Of a stretch of DNA of 64,000 nucleotides, positions 37,454 through 50,732 are shown piece after piece. Numbering within the stretch: the first letter of the stretch is position 1; each line of letters starts with the position of its first letter. The notes beneath the pieces are model-generated. The model did not search any database, had not been told where the DNA came from, and worked only from the letters and a program-made list of their open reading frames with translations. The DNA is taken from assembly GCA_031835245.1 (NCBI GenBank), contig JAVKOQ010000119.1:69501-133500 (forward strand), read 5' to 3'. Origin of the DNA: Balamuthia mandrillaris (Eukaryota > Discosea > Longamoebia > Balamuthiidae). Position numbers and translations under genes: made by a program.

Positions 37454-37483
37454 AACCTCTCTCTCTCTCTCTCTCTCTAACCT

Positions 37484-37542
<59 letters not shown>

Positions 37543-37897
37543 CACAATAACAGAAGATAAAGGGCAGAGAAGGAGGTGCTGATGGATAATTCTTCCGGAC
37601 AATAGTGGAAGGATGGAAGCCTGCATGAAGAGCCAACCCCAAAGCTCCTAATTGCTGGAGACGGGTTGTGTCTCTTTGTCGCCTTTTTTGTTTTTTCTTT
37701 GCATTGCAGAGAAAAGCACAACAGCTGACAACAGAGAGAGGCTCTGACAGCTCTATTTTGGAGTTGCTTCCTTCCATCCATTCATCCACTTTTAGCTGTT
37801 GCTAAGCGGATGAATGGGATTTCACTAACATCTGCAGAAAGAGCAAGAAGACGTATGTAAATAAATAGACTTTATGTTCATAACGTCAAACATGAAA
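37369..37897. other. SELENOO 3' region with long (CT)n tracts
   Basis: 529 bp between convergent genes. CT repeats cover about 37424-37540. This is where a SECIS element should lie. ATGA occurs near 37626, and a possible stem pairs CAACCC with GGGTTG further on, but a 3' GA partner is missing, so I do not call it. Confidence 0.45.
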
Positions 37898-38150
37898 CTA
37901 GGCCCAATAGTTATAAGCGAAGCCTTCGTAGTCCAGCTCATCCAAGTTAGTGAGCGGCTTGCCACTACCAAAGACCTTTGCTTCGTAGGCGAGCAGCTGC
38001 TGCATGAATCCGTGGTTGGGGCAAATGACTTGCCGCCTCGTCTTCACGTGCTGATAGGCTTCCTTCAGAGTCCATCGGTGTGCTCTCATCAAGTAGGCCA
38101 GTGTGATTGTGGTGGACCTGCTCACTCCTTTGTCCTTCCCTCATCAGCAC

Positions 38151-38198
<48 letters not shown>

Positions 38199-38334
38199 GG
38201 TTGTACCAGCGTGGCAGTGAATGAGCACCCGATGAGACTGTTTACGAGCGTCCTCTGCTTCAACAATTTAGGAGAGCTAAGCGAGAAGAGATAGAGATAG
38301 AGAGAGAGAGAGAGAGAGATACAGAGAGAGAGAG

Positions 38335-38393
<59 letters not shown>

Positions 38394-39640
38394 GAGAGAC
38401 AGAGACAGACAGAGAGAGACAGAGAGAGAGACAGAGAGAGACAGAGAGAGACAGAGAGACAGAGAGACAGAGAGACAGAGAGAGACAGAGAGAAGAGGAG
38501 ACGTCAAACCAATGAACTGGAAGGAAGTATCAAAGTGACTGGCAATATCCACCATTGGGATGTCTTCCACTCGGACATGTAGGTGCCTTAGCTTCTTACG
38601 GTATGCAGCAACAGAGTCAGCAGCGTCCTCCTCTTCTTGTTGAAAGAGAGAACCACCAGTACAGTTGACCACACAACGAATATCCCAGTGAGCAAGAGCG
38701 ACAATATTATGGGCACTATCCCAGTCTCCCAAGAACAGAAAGTCATCGTAAACCATGGATGGCCAACTTGAAGGAACGTTCCCGATGCTTGCATCTGCAT
38801 CACCATGTTGGGAAGAGGAGGAGGTGGTGGTGGTGGTGCACAGGAAAGGAAACTGTTTGGCGAATGCTGCCAAGCCCTCCTTCATGAGGTAGATCGTTTT
38901 GAGGTCGTGTTCATGCTTGTGCCGCTTCAGCACCTCCACAAAGCGACGCATTACACCTTCAGCCTCCGCCGTCTCGATCTCTTCTTCCTCTTCCTGCCCG
39001 ACCTTCTCGTTGCTCTGTTTTTCAAGATCTGATGTTGGAGGAAAGTCACTGACGAGGAGGACGCAGTCCATCGACCTCTCTCCGAACTTTGTGACAAAGG
39101 CTTGCCATAGCTGAACGTCCCAATCGTCTTCTTCTCCTTCTTCCTCTTGCTCTTGCTCTTCCTCTTCTTCCTGCTCCTTCCTTTCTTCTGTCTCCTCTTC
39201 CTCTTCGTCTTCTTCTTCTGTCTCCTGAACTGCTGTCGAGAGAGAAGAACTTGGAGTGCGGATGGGAGGAGGCAAGGCAAACGGCACTGAAGCAGTGAGG
39301 TGCAGCTCTGCAAAGGCACTCTGTGGTCGTACGTCTATCACACACAACCTGTTTGTTGTTGTCGTTGTTGCTGTTAACCGACAAGTGGGAGGGGACGGCA
39401 GAGGCCTGCATACCCAAACAAGCTACAGCTCAACAGGTTATAGGTCTGCAAGGCGGAGAGCTCTTTCACTTCCAGGCCGCTTTCTGCAGCCTTTTGCTTC
39501 TTTGTGTAATAGGAGCTGTTGCCGCGCACCCCTCCTTTCCCTTTTCTTCTTCTTGCCTTGGCTTTGCTTGCCTTTTTGCCTGGCGGGGCCTCGCCTCCTC
39601 CTCCTCTTTTGTTGGCTGCTTTGCCCTCTCCTCTTTGCAT
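37898..39640 (-). CDS. Dual-specificity phosphatase with N-terminal rhodanese-like domain
   Basis: MAP-kinase-phosphatase-like architecture, 448 residues. Exons (- strand): 39640-39414, 39348-38510, 38257-38207, 38127-37898. A Lys/Arg-rich start leads to a rhodanese-like domain (KELSALQTYNLLS joined to CVIDVRPQSAFAELHL), interrupted by a long Glu-rich insertion. The DSPc domain follows: SMVYDDFLFLGDWDSA, then the loop HCHAGVSRSTT assembled across exons 3 and 4, with catalytic Cys and Arg present. Exon 3 is only 51 nt, and the intron before it is filled with GA/GACA repeats. The 1.7-kb gene lies 136 bp downstream of the 7TM receptor gene on the same strand. A degraded partial copy lies at 42600-42750. 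Confidence 0.85.
38283..38495 (-). repeat. GA/GACA compound repeat in phosphatase intron 2
   Basis: About 210 bp of GA dinucleotides changing into AGACAG units on the + strand (CT/CTGT on the coding strand). Confidence 0.9.
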
Positions 39641-39776
39641 TTTACTTTCTTTTTTATTTCGTTTGCTCGAAGATGGCACCTAGGCTCCCTCGTGAACCAA
39701 GTCTTGGTTGCACGCTGGGCCTGCGACTTGCACTCTTGTGATGAAGAAAAGCTGCACCACCACAAAAGTTTTATAT

Positions 39777-42061
39777 TCAAAAAGTTGGGGTAACCTCAGG
39801 CAGAGCTCCCTGTGAGCCGTCAGCCTCCTCATCACCGAGCTCCTTCATACTTAAACTGGCAGATGAGGATGCTGTTTCCTCAGATCCCAGCGTACTGCTG
39901 CTGCTATTCCCGAAGTGGTTGGCCTTGGAGCCTTCTGTTGCGAGCCATGGTTGTAAGCGAAATGGTGTGAGAGTAAATCTAAAGAGAGAGAGGAGTACGT
40001 TGGTCTCGGCGTGTCTTGGATAGAGTGCGCCGGCGGGTCCATTCTCGCTTTTGGGTGTGTGCCCTCAAGACGTTCCATCTCTCCTCATTCCCGTTGGCAT
40101 GAAGGAGCCCTCTAATGAGGCTTTGCCAATAGCGGAACGTCTTCTCGGAGCAACCAACAGCAAAGAAAACACAGAATCCTATGCTGCTCATGACGATAGA
40201 ATTGAACAGTGTCATGCCATAGCTTGGCTTCTCTTCTAACTCACACTCCGTCCCTGTGTAGGCGCTGCAGTATATCTGTTGAGATTGTCAGGATAATATC
40301 CTCATTTGCTAAAGCAATGAAAGCTACTTGCCTGGTCTTCAATGGAGTCCTGCACTTTCTCTTTGATGGCACTACCATAGAAGCGGTACACTATGATGGA
40401 AGCGCCCATCAACCAATAGATGCCAAGGAGAACGAGGATTCGAATGAATTGTTGCAGAGGCATGTTGCCTTGCAGGTTGAATTTATACGTGCGCTGGAGA
40501 ATGGAAGCAAATGTAAGAAGACAGAGGATTGGAGAGCGAACTTTAAACATGGAAGGGAAGAAGATACCAGGCAGATAGAAACAAGTACGATTACTAAGGA
40601 GACCGACCCTACAATCCAGGTTAAAATGACTAGTAAGGAAAGCTTAGTTGAGAATGTATTCATCAAATGAAATATAACTTCGAGGAGAGAGTGATTACAC
40701 AAAATATGAAAGCACCCATAGGTCCACCAGTCATTATCCTTGTCATAAACAAAACACCAAGGCAAGGTCGGAGAAGCAGAGATCTTGTTCGCAGCCAGAG
40801 GTATAATAGTCATTACAGTGGGAATACTCCAAAAAATCAAATGATACCTGCACCAGCGAAGCACACAACGAACAACAATTAACAGAAATTGTAGCCATAA
40901 AAAGGCGATAGTTTATACTTACAAATGTTTCAGTTTAGCCAAAGTCTCTTGTTTGATCTTCACCACAACCATCAACACTAAGTTAATGCCGACGATTGGC
41001 CACAAAGACCCGGCCCACAAGCCTCCAAATACGATCAGCATTCCTGGATGAGAGTGGAGAGGGTTAACTGTGGAATTCTTTGCTGCGCATCCTTAATCGG
41101 TTAAATAAATACCTTGTAATACACAAGCTAGCCCACCAGCATCTCCCTGACCTACAGCTTGATATTCTCCATCCTCTGAGCACAACACATTCCTCATGCC
41201 TCCAGCAAACAAACCGAGCATCATGCCCAACGTGACAGGTATAGAAGCAGCACAAAGCAGCGGAACCAGATTGGCTGGGAACTGTCTCGTATCAGGGTTG
41301 AGGGCAGCGGTCACCACGTAGAAAACAGACAGCACCAGAGAGATGCTGCTGAACACATTGATGACAATGAACATTGCGTCCCATTCTTCCTCGGTATAGA
41401 CGGGACCAGGGCAGGGATACATGCAGAGGGAGGTTGGATCCTCGGGATCCAGAGCTTCACTTTCGGAGGCATGAAACTCGGTGGGGTAGGGACAATCTGC
41501 TTGAGAGTACGCCACCTCTAGAGAACACCATATGAGCAATGCACACAGGGAAGATGGGATAGGATCAATTCTTACTTTCATCGCTGCCAATGTTACAACT
41601 GCTGTTGGGAAAAAGCGTGGTGACACAAGGAGGAATTGTTTTGCCGGAACCCTCCAAGTCCGCCCTACAAGAGTTGTGGGCAGCCACGCAGAGGGACAAG
41701 CAAGGTGAAATAGCTGTTGAAGCTAAGAGTGAGTGTCGTGAAGAAACTCAAGCAATCATTTGACAAACGCACGTTGGGAATCGTTGGAGCATGTCTTGTA
41801 GATAAAGTGGCATGCCAACTTTAATCCGGCTTGTCTACATTCTTCGGAGACCCAAACACCAAGAGCGCTGGTGTACGGATACACTTGGGCCTCTAGAGCT
41901 TCCCAACTCACGCCGGTAGGCAGATAGACTGCTTGTCCCTGACCCAGTAACAAAGGCAGACATTTTTGGTCCACTTGGTCCCACAGGGATTCTTCCAAAT
42001 ACACACATTCACCACCTGTCATCCAAAACCACAACTCAGCATTTCGAACAAAAGAAGCCGA

Positions 42062-42100
<39 letters not shown>

Positions 42101-42185
42101 TACCTACTCCACCACAACAGCAAAGCAACAGAAGAAGAAAAGAAAGCATACCAACGCACCGGAACGATCCCGAAACTACCTGCAT
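39777..42185 (-). CDS. Frizzled/Smoothened-like seven-transmembrane receptor
   Basis: Class-F-like membrane receptor, 621 residues. Nine exons (- strand): 42185-42104, 42015-41773, 41713-41576, 41517-41113, 41043-40923, 40847-40568, 40493-40332, 40275-39999, 39934-39777. Signal peptide in exon 1; cysteine-rich ectodomain in exons 2-4 (pattern C..C..C, with CLSLCVAAHNSC); hydrophobic helices from FIVINVFSSISLVLSVFYVV onward in exons 4-8; a basic RRRTLSKTRR juxtamembrane stretch and a Ser/Glu-rich cytosolic tail in exon 9. It resembles Dictyostelium Frizzled/Smoothened-like proteins. Intron 7 (40331-40276) has a GCAAGT donor. The exon-6 interior is less certain. Confidence 0.78.
40276..40331 (-). 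other. GC-AG intron (7TM receptor, intron 7)
   Basis: The donor CAG|GCAAGT joins SIEDQ to IYCSAYTG in phase 0. The GT within the same motif would shift the following 90-codon exon out of frame. Confidence 0.75.
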
Positions 42186-42747
42186 GGCGTAGTTGCTGTA
42201 GTGTTGTTAGCTTGCAACGGTTGTGTTTCTAAAAGACTGACTTCCCGGAGTAACAACAGGTTTTTTTAACAACACGAGTCCATCCAGTTATAATTAACTG
42301 TTAATGTTTTATGAGAACAGAAGGGACCGGTTAGCGTTATCTGCAACCAATTGCTGCTCTGCTGGGGTCATATGCGTAGGAGTACAAGATAGTCAACGCC
42401 TCCTGAAAAAGGAGACCTTTTATTATCCATTTTTCCTTTTATTCGATTAATAAAAAAAGTGAGAGACAGAAAAAGAGAGAGAGAGAGAGACAGAGAGAGA
42501 GACAGAGAGAGACAGAGAGAGGAACTTACGTCAACGAGAACATTGCAGAGGGAAATGGAGCAGGTAATCCAGAACGTACGCCACGGCTTCACGCGGGGAA
42601 ACACAACAGGAGGTCATCGTAAACCATGGATGGCCAGCCTGAAGAAACGTCGGTCTCTTCTCAGTCTCCCTTCCTCTTCCTCCTTGCTGTTCTCTGTGAG
42701 TCTTGCTGTTACTGGATCTGTTGGAGAAGGACGCAGTCCATCGACCT
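42186..42747. other. Spacer between 7TM receptor and METTL5, with phosphatase relic
   Basis: 562 bp. GA/GACA repeat at 42470-42522, then a patch of sequence similar to exon 2 of the phosphatase gene (separate entry). No intact gene. Confidence 0.6.
42600..42747 (-). pseudogene. Degraded partial copy of the dual-specificity phosphatase
   Basis: Two short stretches match exon 2 of the phosphatase gene almost exactly: about 24 bp at 42614-42638 (coding WPSMVYDD on the minus strand, cf. 38743-38767) and about 21 bp at 42728-42748 (cf. 39059-39080). They are about 115 bp apart here and about 315 bp apart in the parent, so there is an internal deletion. Frame is lost outside the matches. The second match abuts the METTL5 stop codon. 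Confidence 0.65.
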
Positions 42748-44107
<1,360 letters not shown>

Positions 44108-44641
44108 GAGCGCCTATAATGCTCCGCTTGTTGGAATGGCTGGCCCTCCACTTCCGGGTGGCAGCTTCTTTCTCTCTCTTTGGTTTTTTTGTGGACAAAA
44201 TTCGGGTCGACCTGGGGTGTGGTCGACATTAAGGTGCTCCGAAGTAGCAGCTCTACTGCAGGGGTGGTGCACATGTGTCGACATCAATACAACGATATTG
44301 CAGCCATGTTATGTGGGCGGAGCGAGAAAGGGGGAAGAAAAAGCAAACAGCAAAAATAAGCTACAGGGCCACCGCCACCCCCAACCCACCAACCCCATTG
44401 ATCAACGACAACAGCCAACCCACCACCCCTCCAAGGCCTTTCCTTGCGTTGCTTTGCGGTGAGGCCCTCTTTAGAAATCATTTAAAACAAAACACCTCAC
44501 GCTCACTTTCAACAACGATATATTTTTTTTTTAAAAAAAAAAGAAAGGAGGAGCAGAGGGGGAGGGGAGGGGCGCGCCAGTCTCAACAACAAAACCACTG
44601 GTAACTGCTGTAAATAACAAAACGGAAGGAGGAAAACGAGG
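44108..44641. other. Divergent spacer METTL5 / FHA-kinase
   Basis: 534 bp between divergent starts. It has a C-rich patch (44370-44440), an A/T homopolymer palindrome (44520-44545) and a G-rich stretch before the kinase ATG. No gene seen. Confidence 0.55.
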
Positions 44642-44848
44642 ATGCCCTTCGAGGTGAAGTTGGTTCCGACAAACGGGGGACCAACCCTCGAACTCCCCAA
44701 AGGAAGCACCATACTGGGCCGCAGCCCCAAGTTTGGCATCACGGACCGCCGCGTCAGTCGCAAGCACGCCCAAGTGTTGGTCTCTCAAGAAACCAGTTCG
44801 GTCACGTTGATGTCTGTATGTGCTCCTCTCCCCTCTTTAACTCTCTCC

Positions 44849-44892
<44 letters not shown>

Positions 44893-45793
44893 AACAAGTT
44901 GTTTGTGAGAAACTAAGTGGAGAGATGATGTCAAACAGTTGGGAGTGAACCCTTCGTTTCTGCAGCGGGGCGCCTCAAAGACTGTCATTCCGAAAGGGGA
45001 GCTCAAGATGTTGGAAAACAACGACGTGATCTCGTTGCTGGAAGGCGAAGTCAGTTTCCGGGTGCTCATCAGCCCGGACGAAGAGGAAGAGGAGGAGCAG
45101 GAACCCCAAACAGAGTTCGACCAGGATGCCACCCAACCCAACATGGACAACTATGACTATTTATTGCTGCAGACGGCGGAGGACCCGGCAGCTGGTGGCG
45201 CACCTCTTCCTGTGTCTCCTGTCAAACGACAGAGGGAGCACTCCTCCCCAAGACCAAAGGTTTTTCTTCTTTCTCCTTGCAAGAATAAGAAAAATTGCTA
45301 AATAGTGTGCTATATTGCAGAAAGGAGGAGCAAATAAGAGAGCTAGAATAGCTCCCAAGCGGCTTGCTTTGGAGGACTCTCAGGACTCCCAAAACTCTGA
45401 GAACTCCTCGGAAAACTTTTCAGGACTTAAAGGTTTGAAGTTTGCTTATCTCATCTCTCTCTCTCTCTCTCTCTCTCTCTTGCTCTCTTTCTCTTTCTCG
45501 CTCTCTTGTTACTTCTATTCTCTCGGCTGTGCTGCTCTTTTTGTTGTTATTCTTAGAGTGAGGTTGCTTTAGGAATGGAAATTGATCCAGGCGAGTTAAA
45601 GATTATGAACAAAGTTGGTGTCGGTAGCTGCGGCGAAGTTTACGAGGCCCTATGGAAGGGCACACGTGTGGCCGTAAAGAAGATCTTCCGAACCCTTATT
45701 CACTCTGATTCTTTCAACGAGTTCAAGGCGGAGGCCCTAATACTTCGAAATCTTAGGCACCCCAATGTTGGTTGGTTGATGTACCACGCTCTG

Positions 45794-45824
<31 letters not shown>

Positions 45825-47967
45825 CCTTTTCTCTCTCTTCTACTGAGCGTAACTGATGATGCTGGAATTCTCAAGTTCTGTTCATGGGAACTTGCACTCG
45901 ACGTGACGAGATGAGCATCATCACTGAGTTCATGTCAAGGGGCAACTTGCGTGATGTTCTTAACGACGAAAGCGTAGACCTGAGCTGGGAGCTTATCCTA
46001 AAAATCGTATACCCCCCCCCCTCTCCTTTTTTTTCTCTAAGAGAAACCAATCTCCAACTTCTTCAAAATGAACAATTACGGATATCAGGCGTCTGATGCT
46101 GCTCAAGGCATGAACTATCTGCATACCTATCAACCACCCATCATACACAGGGACTTAAAGTCACACAATTTATTGGTGGACGAGAACTACAACGTGAAAG
46201 TAACTGATTTTGGGCTGGCCAAAAGCATGACCAACGACAAAGCAATGACATTCTGTGGGACCATGCCTTGGACGGCGCCCGAAATTTTTTCCAACGCAGG
46301 CTACACCACCAAAGCTGATGTATATAGCTACGGTATTGTCCTCTGGGAGCTGTTCACTCGTGAGGAACCCTACAAGGACATGCACAAACCGCAGATCATT
46401 ATCGGAGTGAGCAAAGATGGGCTGCGGCCTGTCATACCGACGGCTTGTCCTCCACAGTTAGCGGAGCTAATGCGGGACTGCTGGAAGGAAGATCCAGCAC
46501 AACGGCCCTCCTTCTCTGAGATCCTAGAACGGCTTCGCACGATGCAGCCGCCTCCTCCTGCCTTCAAGCACACCTTTTCTACTTCTGATCTAAACCCTCT
46601 TACACTTACCGAAAGCTTCAAGCATGCTACCACGCGCGAGGTTGCTCTAATGCATACTTGGCAAATTGAAGGGTCAGAGTTGGAGTTTGGAGTGGAAGTG
46701 GGACAAGGAGCCTCTTCCCACGTATTTAAAGGAAAGTATAGAGGACAGGATGTAGCCATCAAGGTCCTCAAGGAGCGAGTTGATGGGAAGCACCTCGAGG
46801 AGTTCAAGAAGGAATTTGCAATCATGAGGTGCTCACACCCTTTTTGCTCAAAAACACTCTCCTTCCTTTTTTCCCGATGGCTAATTTTTTATTACCGTCT
46901 CAGTGATATGCGTAGTCCACGTGTTGTGTTCTTTTATGGAGCTGTTACACACCCGCATCTCGCCATTGTGACAGAATTCTTCTCTAAAGGCAGCCTTTAC
47001 GATGTAATGTGCAATTCTAACCTCAACTTTGACTGGCGTTTGCTGCTTCGGTTAAGTATAGAAGCGGCCAAGTCCTTGAATGCTCTCCACTGTTGGAGAC
47101 CGCAAATTCTCCACCGAGACTTGAAGGTAAATCTCTCTCTATGGTTTATCGTCTCTTCTTCTTCTGTGCATGAAATAACACGTTAAAACTTGACTTGCCT
47201 TGCGTTTTTCTGTCTCTTTCTCAGAGTCCCAATTTGCTGGTGGACAGCAATTGGAACGTGAAGATAGCTGACTTTGGTCTCTCTCGTTTCAAAACGCAAG
47301 CCAACGAGGCATCGTTGGCACAGCTCAAAGGTACTTATGCTTACACCGCACCGGAAACCTACTTAGGAGCAACCTACACTCCTAAGAGTGATGTATACAG
47401 TTTTGGCAAGTATTCCTTGCTCTCTCTCTCTCTCTCTCTCTCCTGACTTGTTCGCAAGAATGACCAAATGTCGTTTCTATAGGCATCGTCTTATGGGAGT
47501 TGGTAATGAGGAAGTTAACAGGGAATTATCAACGCCCTTTTTCTGAGTACAAGAACCTCAAGTTCGACTTCCAGATCATTGTACAGACAGCAAAGAAGGG
47601 TCTTCGGCCCACCCTCCCTTCTTCTTGCCCTCCACACTGGGCCGAACTTATCCAACGTTGTTGGGATGTACAGGAAGATAAACGGCCAACAATGGCAGAA
47701 GTAGTGGAGAACCTAAAGGCTATAAAGAAATTGTACAAGCCACAAGATGAAGAACAACTGCAAGACATTAAAACAAAGCTACACGAAGACCACTCCTCTA
47801 CCACAACATCAAGTGAAGAAGGGCCGAGCACCACTACTGCCACCAGTTCAAAAAAGCAAAAAGAAAAAGAAACAGAAATAGAAACAGAAACGGAGACAAG
47901 CGCCCTTTCTTCCACTCCAACTGCGATGCAAGAACCAAACTCGCAAGAAGTACTAGTCAAAGAATGA
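44642..47967 (+). CDS. FHA domain fused to two tandem TKL protein kinase domains
   Basis: Unnamed kinase, 854 residues. Nine exons: 44642-44815, 44939-45259, 45321-45432, 45573-45770, 45876-46006, 46089-46828, 46904-47126, 47225-47405, 47483-47967. Residues 1-100: PNKP/APTX-type FHA (GRSPKFGITDRRVSRKHAQV, then LGVNPS). Residues 110-205: acidic/basic linker with SPVKRQR and KRARIAPKR nuclear-signal-like runs. Kinase 1 (about 206-465): VGVGSCGEVYEA, VAVKK, HRDLKSHN, DFGLAK, APE. Kinase 2 (about 530-790): VGQGASSHVFKG, VAIKV, HRDLKSPN, DFGLSR, APE. Both look catalytically complete. The tail is Ser/Thr/Glu-rich. The exon 3-4 junction (g|ga ATG) is in frame, but two adjacent genes with a start at 45575 remain possible. 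Intron 8 has a GC donor. Confidence 0.82.
44858..44890 (+). repeat. (CT)n microsatellite in FHA-kinase intron 1
   Basis: CT run on the coding strand inside the FHA-encoding part of the gene; similar runs lie in introns 3, 4 and 8. Confidence 0.85.
47406..47482 (+). other. GC-AG intron (FHA-kinase, intron 8)
   Basis: The donor TTTG|GCAAGT joins YSFG to IVLWEL, the invariant kinase subdomain IX junction. Use of the GT two bases later in the motif breaks the frame. Confidence 0.82.
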
Positions 47968-48062
47968 TACCATGAAGCAAAACACAAATGGGCGAATCCT
48001 CTCAAATAATTTTATTTATTTTGTAGTTGCAGAGCTCAACGTTTGTGCAATCTTTGTGTTTC

Positions 48063-48249
48063 TCAGTCGGAAGACGCCTCCCCTTCTTCCTCCAGCATGG
48101 AAACTACCTCTTCCATGGTGGGGCGGTCCTTGGCATCAAACTGCCAACAAGCTTCCATGATGTCACGCAGCACTTCTGGAATGTTTTCTGGTATCTTAGG
48201 CGTCGCTGTTGTTCAGATGCAAAAAAAAAAAATGAGAAAACTCTAAATG

Positions 48250-48282
<33 letters not shown>

Positions 48283-50732
48283 CAAACGAACATCCTTTGG
48301 TGACTTGGAGAGCGACTTGAACAGGAGTGAGGCCAGGATAAGGTTCCTCTCCAAAGTTGGCAATCTCCCACAACACCACCCCATAACTCCACACATCCGA
48401 CTTGTGGGAATACGTTCGACTGGAAATGCTTTCTGGTGCCATCCTGTTCGTTCCAACACCCCCACCAACGCAGTCAGTTCTTCATGCCCGTGAATACAAT
48501 ACCATCCATGAAGGAGGGAGATGGGAGGCAAATAACAACAACATCACCATTTCAACGGTCCAACTTCAGAGGCAGTGGTTTGTTCTTCCGCTTGTGGATC
48601 TTTCTTCAGGCGAGACAATCCAAAGTCTGCCACAACATGCATGCATGGAAAAAAACACATTTCTGATGAGAAAGGAATGGGAAGGGGAAGGATTGCACTC
48701 TCGCTCTTTACGTACCGCTGATTTTGAGGGTGAGATTGTTGGCCAACAACAAGTTGCGAGCGGAGAGATCGCGATGGGTGATGCCCTCCGAGTGGAGATG
48801 GGACAAGCCCACCGCAATCTCCTTGGCCATCTTGAGCATCATCTGGTGGTCCACCATGGATTGCCCTTCCGAGGACATCAGGAAGTGGCGCAGATCCCCA
48901 CGCCCCATGAACTCCGTGACCACGTAGTGATTGGCTGACTCGTCCTCACAAATGCCCAAGAGGAGCAGCACATTGCCATGGGGACGCAAGTTCCTGTTGG
49001 TTTTGCGGTTACAAATGATGAAGGTGTGGACATAAGAGCAACGTACTGCATGATTTCGATTTCGCTTCGCATTTGTTCCAGTTCCTCATTGTGCTCTGCC
49101 AAAATCTGAGAAAAGAATCCAATGAGAGGAACAAACTTTTAAATTAAAAAGAAGTAAGGTGATGAGAACCTGCTTGATGGCAACAGACGTTCCTCTCCAT
49201 TCACCTTTGCGCACCAAACCAAACGCTCTGCAAACCAAATTGGTGTCATCATCTTCTTGAAGTGCAATATAGAACAGAGAGAAACATGCAGACTCACCCT
49301 CTACCGATCTCCTCACCGAAGGTCAGCTCTGAAAACTCGATGTTCCAGTTGAACGCTCCTTTGCCTTTGCCACCTGCCTTGGAGGGCTTGGAATTCTTGC
49401 TTTTCACCGGGGAGGCCCCATACGTGTCTCTCGCCCCATCCTCCAGGTCCTCTTTGGTGGCTGCCAGCCTCTTTTTCTTCCCATTTCGCCACACCAGGAA
49501 GGCCACGATGAGCACGATGGCCAGCAGGAGCAGGATGCCCAGAGGAAGCCCGATCCCCAGCCCCAAAGCCAACGATTCCTGGCTGTCCTCGCCGCTGGCA
49601 TCGCGGGCCAGAGAGTCGCTGCCACTCAGCGGAGGAGCCACGGTGAAGGTGGTGGTGCATTGTTGCACAATCCCGGCTTCATCCTCCACTTGGAGAACCA
49701 CGGAGTGCTCTCCCGGTTCCATCATGGCGTCGCTGGCGGGGGTTTGAGTGACGAGGACGGAATAGCAGCCACCGGAGTACTGCAACGTGGAGGTGAAATC
49801 GGGCAAGGCCACATCTCCCTCGGATTCCATCGTCTGGGCAGGGCTGCATTGGGTGATTTCCAACCGGGCCGGGCCAAGGTAACCCAGGCAACCTGTTTGA
49901 TAGCAAGCCGTTAACACCAATCATTTGAGTTAGAAAGCAGCTTACCTGTCATAGAGTAAGTTAGAGCGTTTCCCATCAGCTCTGCTCCTTGTGTTGAACT
50001 ATTCCAGAAGAGAAAGGCCATAGCGGGCTCCAGGTCACTAGAGGTGGTCATGAAACCTAAATCCACTCGTTTTGCCTTGGCGGGGCCGAGGTCATCCCTG
50101 ACGGCCACCAGCACTGTGCCGTCGTCCCATTCAGCAGTGACGTAGGAGCCCTCTGCCATGGCTTCTGTGTTGTTTCTCGTAATGCTTGTCCTCCAGCTGA
50201 ATGGAAAGCCATCGAAGGAGGTGATGTTGGCAACCGTGGGATGGTCAGGCATGAGGATGTCGCCCAAATACGCCTGACCGGTTTTCTGGTCCGCAAAGTC
50301 GGGGAGGATAACAGCGTACTCGTCCATGAACGCAGGCCCAGGAACATACTCAGGCAGATAGGCGCACCATGTCATGACTACTCCACCTCCCTGTTCCACA
50401 AAATCTGCAAGCAGTAGCCCAAACTCTTCAGAAAAGGCTTCCTCCGGCGGTGGCGTTTCCAAAGGAGTGAAGGCCACCAAAATTGCATCGTAGGAGAAAA
50501 CGACCTCCCGAGGAGGCACCACAGCTGCCAACATGACTGCGTCCACTATCTCGAACTTGTTCAAACTTTCCAACTTTGGTTGGATATCTGGTTTGCATGG
50601 AAAACAATTCCACGTTACGATAAGCACTCTCTGGCCATTAGCACCGCTGCTGGCAATCAGCAGAAGAAAGAGCACTGTGCCCGAGAGCAAGAGAAACGTT
50701 CCAACGGGGCCTTTTGGAGAAGTAGCCATCAT
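48063..50732 (-). CDS. Receptor-like TKL kinase A1 (intact)
   Basis: Single-pass receptor kinase, 716 residues. Eight exons (- strand): 50732-49946, 49892-49298, 49227-49170, 49105-49047, 48993-48716, 48626-48548, 48443-48292, 48205-48063. Signal/hydrophobic start; ectodomain part 1 ([30 protein letters not shown]) resembling a ThuA/class-I amidotransferase-type fold; part 2 Ig/PKD-like ([17 protein letters not shown]). Membrane helix [20 protein letters not shown], then basic GKKKR. Kinase: [32 protein letters not shown]. Divergent from B1 over a 483-bp spacer. Near-identical paralogue A2 lies at 55726-62174. Confidence 0.88.

Noticed and set aside
37620-37690. Candidate SECIS element for SELENOO
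   Set aside because: ATGA and a stem of six pairs are present, but the 3' GA of the kink-turn core and the unpaired AA loop are not convincing; left for a dedicated program.
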